Source of the DNA: Pyrinomonadaceae bacterium
Lineage (GTDB): Bacteria > Acidobacteriota > Blastocatellia > Pyrinomonadales > Pyrinomonadaceae
Length of the DNA stretch: 42,937 nucleotides
Assembly: GCA_022843305.1 (NCBI GenBank)
Contig: JALHNX010000024.1
Span: 1-42,937, forward strand
Direction: 5' to 3'
In this document: piece by piece, positions 39,628-42,937 of the stretch
Layout of the letters: each line of letters starts with the position of its first letter
How positions within the stretch are numbered: the stretch's first letter is position 1
Notes under the pieces: model-generated
What the model saw: only the letters and a program-made list of their open reading frames with translations
What the model was told of the DNA's origin: nothing
Database searches by the model: none
Translations under genes and position numbers: made by a program

Positions 39628-41013
39628 TCATTTTTGGATTTGTTTAATTTCCTCAAGCTCTATTTTTAATTTTTGCGCTTCTTTGAAATATTTAAAGTTA
39701 TTCGATTGAATCTCGTTTTCTAACTCCATTCTTCTCTGTTCCAGATCATCTATTTGCCTTTGCAACTTTCCCTTTTCGACGTTCAGCTTTTCAGACTCAA
39801 TCCTTGAGCTCATAATTGCAATAATCATAGAAACGAGAAATATGACAAAAACCGAAATTCCCGCAGAAATAAAAATCGTTTTCCTGACACCAGCCCAATA
39901 TGCTTCTCTCTGACGTTTTAATTCGATGTCGGGCAAATTATCCATTACCCAATCTTTATCGAAGTTTTTCTTATAAATCCTATTGCGTGTAACAAGATAA
40001 CCTTTTTCTGAACGAACGATGCCTGCCAGATGCAGTGTATTTATAAGCGTATCCGTATTGTCGTCTTTGACTTTTTCGTCCTGATAAATCTTTAAATACA
40101 GATAAAGCAAACCGGCTTTATCAACATCACTTCGCAAAATTCTTTCACGGACAAAAATTAAATTGTCGTCTTTTTCTTTGGACTGTGAAGAGAAAAAAAG
40201 CTCTTCGCAAAGAGAATCAACGCTGTGCTCGGTTTTTACTGAGCCGTTGGTCGAGATAACCTGACACACTTTTTGAGTAAGATATGGATGTCCGCCCGTC
40301 CAATACAAAATCCGTTTCATCAGATTGTTTCCGGTGGTTTCATCGCAATTCAAGCCTTCGATAAGCGGAGAGGCTTCCTGCATCGTAAAATCGAGCAATT
40401 CGATACGCTTGCCTATATTAAAAGGTGTCGTGCGCGTATCGTTGATTAAATCTGAAGGACTGGCAACCCCGAGGAGGCAGAAATTTAATTTCGACAGTTC
40501 TGTATTTTGTGAGCGTTCGTTGTAAAGCTCACGAATTCCCGCAAAAAATTCATCGGTCGAAAACGGCAGACTTCGCACATAATCAATCTCATCAATAAAA
40601 ATTACAAGCCTTTTCGTTTGATTCGGCAGGACGACTTTACGCAGCGCCGACAGCCAGCGCTGAAGACAACCGAGACGCTCATTTTGCATCCAGAAATCTT
40701 CAAGTTCATCTTCCAGATTAAGCTGCCTGCCGATTTCGATTAAAATGCCGTCATACCACTGTTCGACCGATAAATTTCGTCCGAAGCCCGTCAAATCAAG
40801 CACGACTGTCGCAAAATTGCTTTTTTGCAGTCTTTCCCTTGTGCGAATCATCAAAGACGATTTGCCCATCTGCCGTGAAGTTAATACGTAGCAAAATAAC
40901 CCCTCTTTTAGGCTTGTGTAAAGTTCGTCGTCAGCAAGGCGCGTCACATAACTCGGAGCATTTGTTTGCATCGTGCCACCGGTAATGTAGTAACTTGAAT
41001 GATTTGGATTCAT
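39628..41013 (-). CDS. AAA-like (AAA_35-type) ATPase with membrane helix and coiled coil
   Basis: This 461-residue protein begins YYITGGTMQTNAPSYVTRLAD, then FCYVLTSRQMGKSSL with Walker A at 46-53 (Lys51) and Walker B LVIFIDEID at 136-144. Both are typical of the AAA-like STAND-related family (AAA_35) often fused to TIR, WD40 or other signalling parts. The family motif GGHPYL is at 240-245, and a winged-helix-like segment follows to about 350. A single membrane helix lies at about 379-401, then a coiled coil to the C-terminus. The ATPase would be cytosolic and, with one helix, the coiled coil outside the inner membrane. It lies 13 bp after the TIR-AAA gene and 30 bp before the pseudo-PBP. Confidence 0.88.
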   Translation of the reverse strand: MNPNHSSYYITGGTMQTNAPSYVTRLADDELYTSLKEGLFCYVLTSRQMGKSSLMIRTRERLQKSNFATVVLDLTGFGRNLSVEQWYDGILIEIGRQLNLEDELEDFWMQNERLGCLQRWLSALRKVVLPNQTKRLVIFIDEIDYVRSLPFSTDEFFAGIRELYNERSQNTELSKLNFCLLGVASPSDLINDTRTTPFNIGKRIELLDFTMQEASPLIEGLNCDETTGNNLMKRILYWTGGHPYLTQKVCQVISTNGSVKTEHSVDSLCEELFFSSQSKEKDDNLIFVRERILRSDVDKAGLLYLYLKIYQDEKVKDDNTDTLINTLHLAGIVRSEKGYLVTRNRIYKKNFDKDWVMDNLPDIELKRQREAYWAGVRKTIFISAGISVFVIFLVSMIIAIMSSRIESEKLNVEKGKLQRQIDDLEQRRMELENEIQSNNFKYFKEAQKLKIELEEIKQIQK

Positions 41014-41026
41014 ATAATTCCCATTT

Positions 41027-42937
41027 TCAGACTAAGTGCCGTCTGAGATAAGTTTCATAAATACCGCATCTGAATTTTGTTTCGCGGGCGGAATCGCCCA
41101 TTAACAATCCTGCGCTTCGAAGACGATAAAAAGCCTCCTGATTCGGGCATGAATGCCCGCTCAGCACCTCTTTTACCGCATCGCATAAAACCGGGTTCGG
41201 AGACAGCATAACCAGGAAACGGCGCAGATGGTCTCCGTAAGGTCCGTCTTCGCGTGTGCAGATGGTCTCGAACTCGTCAATTTTCAGATTTTTCGTAGCT
41301 ATTTCGTGCAAGCCGCGCCGGACAAGATACGGATGCCCGCCGACCAAATCGACAAATTTGTTCAGCCCGGGATTGGTTTCCAGCGCATCTCCGTGCCGCT
41401 CGTTTAATTCGCTGATTTGCTCGATTGTGAAATCCTCTAAAACCAACCGCGTTCCGACATTAAAAGGAGATTGATTCAGGTCTGTAATAAACAGATGCGC
41501 TTCGGTGGCGTAAGCGATAATCATTGTCAAACGCGACCACGGCGAATCCGGGTCTAAAGCGCGCGCGTTATGCAGGGAACGGAAAAAACCGAAGACTTCA
41601 CTGCCGTAAGCACAGGAAAATAATCTGTCCACTTCGTCCAATCCCCAGACGATTGGCTCGGAGATTTTTTCCAGAACTTCGCGCCGCAGGTAACGCTCAA
41701 AATTCATACTCGGAGCGCGATTTTTTTTCCAAATGTCTTCAGGGAAAACTTTCAGGTCGAGCTGCTCGGCAATTATATACCCGATTGTCATATAAAAGGT
41801 TTCGATTGTTTCCAGATGCGTGGAATTTAACTGCTGAAAATCCGTCAATATAATCTTCGTCCTGTTTTCTCTGGCTAGTTTTAAACCGCGCGCGAGAAGC
41901 GATGTTTTTCCGACCTGTCTTGAGCCTTTTATCAAAATTATACTGTCGCGTCTTTCTATTGACTCAAGCAATTCGTTATCAGTCTTGCGGGCAATATAAA
42001 AATTTGAATCCAGCGGCACGGCGCCTCCGATAGCTTCAAATTTGAAACTCTTTTTATTTTGCCTGTTCGGGAAAAGCAAGGCATCGGATATATTTTCTAC
42101 AAGCTTTTCGTTGTCTTCCGCATCATTCCACAAGGCATATTGCAGTTGGTCGAGATAACAGGAAATCGAAGGCGGCAAAGCTCCTTCAAATTTGATCCGG
42201 ATAGGAATCAGATAGGGTTTACCGTTATTTTTCTGCGATTCTTCAAAAGCTGCCTGCAACTCATACGCAAGCATCTCGCTATAAACTGAAGATTCGGACA
42301 AAAGACAAATCACCGCGTCGGATGCGCGTATCTGCTTTTCAATTTCCTTAGCCCACTCGACGCCTATCGTCAGGTGCCGGTCGATAAAAATTTCATGACC
42401 TTTTGCCGTCAGCTCTTTTTCCAGAAAACTGAGAATTTCTTCATCGGGATGAACATTGCGCTTATACAGTATCGCTATCTTGTATTTGGCATTGTTTTCA
42501 TCGCCATTTTTTCTTTCGATAGCACTGATGATAGATTTTCTGGCATCATTGAGTGCTGTTTTAATAGATTCCTGTGTCTTTTCTCCAACGGACTTTGTGA
42601 CTTCTTCATTACTTTTGCCGTGAGTTTTAATCAAATTTTTAATTTCACCGGCTTCTTCTGTAAATAATTTTTGTAAAATTGTTTGCTGATTAACCATGTC
42701 GGGCATCATCGAAGAAAACAGCATTAATTGCTCAAAGTTTTTGTCGAAACCGGCAAACGCCCGGCTGTTTTCCGATTGCAACCCGTTTAGATGATTTTCG
42801 AGCCGGGTCATTTTTGTGGAGAATAATCCGCCCAATTCTTTATAAGCTTCGGACAAAGACTCTAAATCTATATCCGAATCCTTTTCTTCTTTCACGGAGA
42901 GATTGGCTAAAAGCTGACTCTGAAAGATATTGGCAAT
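41027..42937 (-). CDS. TIR domain plus AAA-like (AAA_35-type) ATPase, 5' end probably beyond window
   Basis: The frame is open to the right edge. A GTG at 42895 could start a 622-residue protein, but it has no ribosome site and 14 further codons upstream are open, so the true start may lie outside. Numbered from that GTG, residues 1-130 are mostly helical with coiled-coil character. A TIR domain follows at about 137-275 (KYKIAILYKRN, IFIDRHLTIGVEWAKEIEKQ, ASDAVICLLSESSVYSEMLAYEL), with Glu212 at the place of the NADase glutamate. The AAA-like ATPase at about 290-620 has Walker A GSRQVGKTS (324-332), Walker B IVWGLDEVD (415-423) and GGHPYLVRRG. Such TIR-STAND proteins are typically signalling or defence proteins; NAD cleavage is inferred. 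Confidence 0.9.
   Translation of the reverse strand: MANIFQSQLLANLSVKEEKDSDIDLESLSEAYKELGGLFSTKMTRLENHLNGLQSENSRAFAGFDKNFEQLMLFSSMMPDMVNQQTILQKLFTEEAGEIKNLIKTHGKSNEEVTKSVGEKTQESIKTALNDARKSIISAIERKNGDENNAKYKIAILYKRNVHPDEEILSFLEKELTAKGHEIFIDRHLTIGVEWAKEIEKQIRASDAVICLLSESSVYSEMLAYELQAAFEESQKNNGKPYLIPIRIKFEGALPPSISCYLDQLQYALWNDAEDNEKLVENISDALLFPNRQNKKSFKFEAIGGAVPLDSNFYIARKTDNELLESIERRDSIILIKGSRQVGKTSLLARGLKLARENRTKIILTDFQQLNSTHLETIETFYMTIGYIIAEQLDLKVFPEDIWKKNRAPSMNFERYLRREVLEKISEPIVWGLDEVDRLFSCAYGSEVFGFFRSLHNARALDPDSPWSRLTMIIAYATEAHLFITDLNQSPFNVGTRLVLEDFTIEQISELNERHGDALETNPGLNKFVDLVGGHPYLVRRGLHEIATKNLKIDEFETICTREDGPYGDHLRRFLVMLSPNPVLCDAVKEVLSGHSCPNQEAFYRLRSAGLLMGDSARETKFRCGIYETYLRRHLV

Noticed and set aside
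1..42937. CRISPR arrays, rRNA or tRNA genes, prophage
   Set aside because: No regularly spaced repeats, no rRNA-like or tRNA-like sequence and no phage structural genes were seen on reading the window.

Overview
The window looks like a chromosomal stretch from a Gram-negative, moderate-GC bacterium. The style of the secreted proteins, the TIR/AAA-like genes and the codon use would fit Acidobacteriota (Blastocatellia/Pyrinomonadales-like), but this is an impression from the sequence, not a search result. All genes I can support lie on the minus strand, so transcription runs from high to low coordinates. I saw no tRNA, rRNA or CRISPR array.

Region 1 (about 1-31955) is one very long, tightly packed surface-polysaccharide operon. 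Read in the direction of transcription it holds: a small basic unknown protein, an outer-membrane export protein (Wza-like), a Wzc-like chain-length/BY-kinase, an ABC-2 permease, the nonulosonic (sialic/legionaminic-type) acid genes NeuB, NeuC and NeuA, a methyltransferase, two unusual single-module NRPSs, an asparagine-synthase-like amidotransferase, a phytanoyl-CoA-type dioxygenase, two paralogous GT-B-like transferases, a GT2, a methyltransferase, three GT4 enzymes, a Wzy/WaaL-type polymerase/ligase, and a CapK/PaaK-like adenylating enzyme cut by the window edge. Most gaps are under 70 bp or are overlaps. The two larger breaks, at 13048-13177 and 18836-19048, flank the first NRPS.

The two NRPSs share the order formyltransferase, C-terminal half of a condensation domain, adenylation, carrier, thioesterase. 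One has a complete protein-arginine-methyltransferase-like domain inserted in its adenylation domain. Inside a nonulosonate polysaccharide operon they most simply make N-formyl-aminoacyl groups (alanine predicted for one) for decorating sugars. That is inference.

Region 2 (about 31956-34466) is AT-rich and regulatory. It holds two NarL/LuxR-type regulators, one without any recognisable phosphorylation residue, and several palindromes. One half-site recurs in front of the polysaccharide operon.

Region 3 (34467-36953) has a secreted P-domain/carboxypeptidase-regulatory-like protein and an SbcD-type nuclease, each followed by a clear terminator.

Region 4 (36971-42937) starts with a decayed IS4-type insertion sequence. 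Upstream of it is a three-gene operon: a TIR plus AAA-like ATPase (open at the right edge), a membrane-anchored AAA-like ATPase with a coiled coil, and a penicillin-binding-protein homologue that has lost its catalytic motifs. This combination looks like a signalling or defence cassette that I do not recognise.
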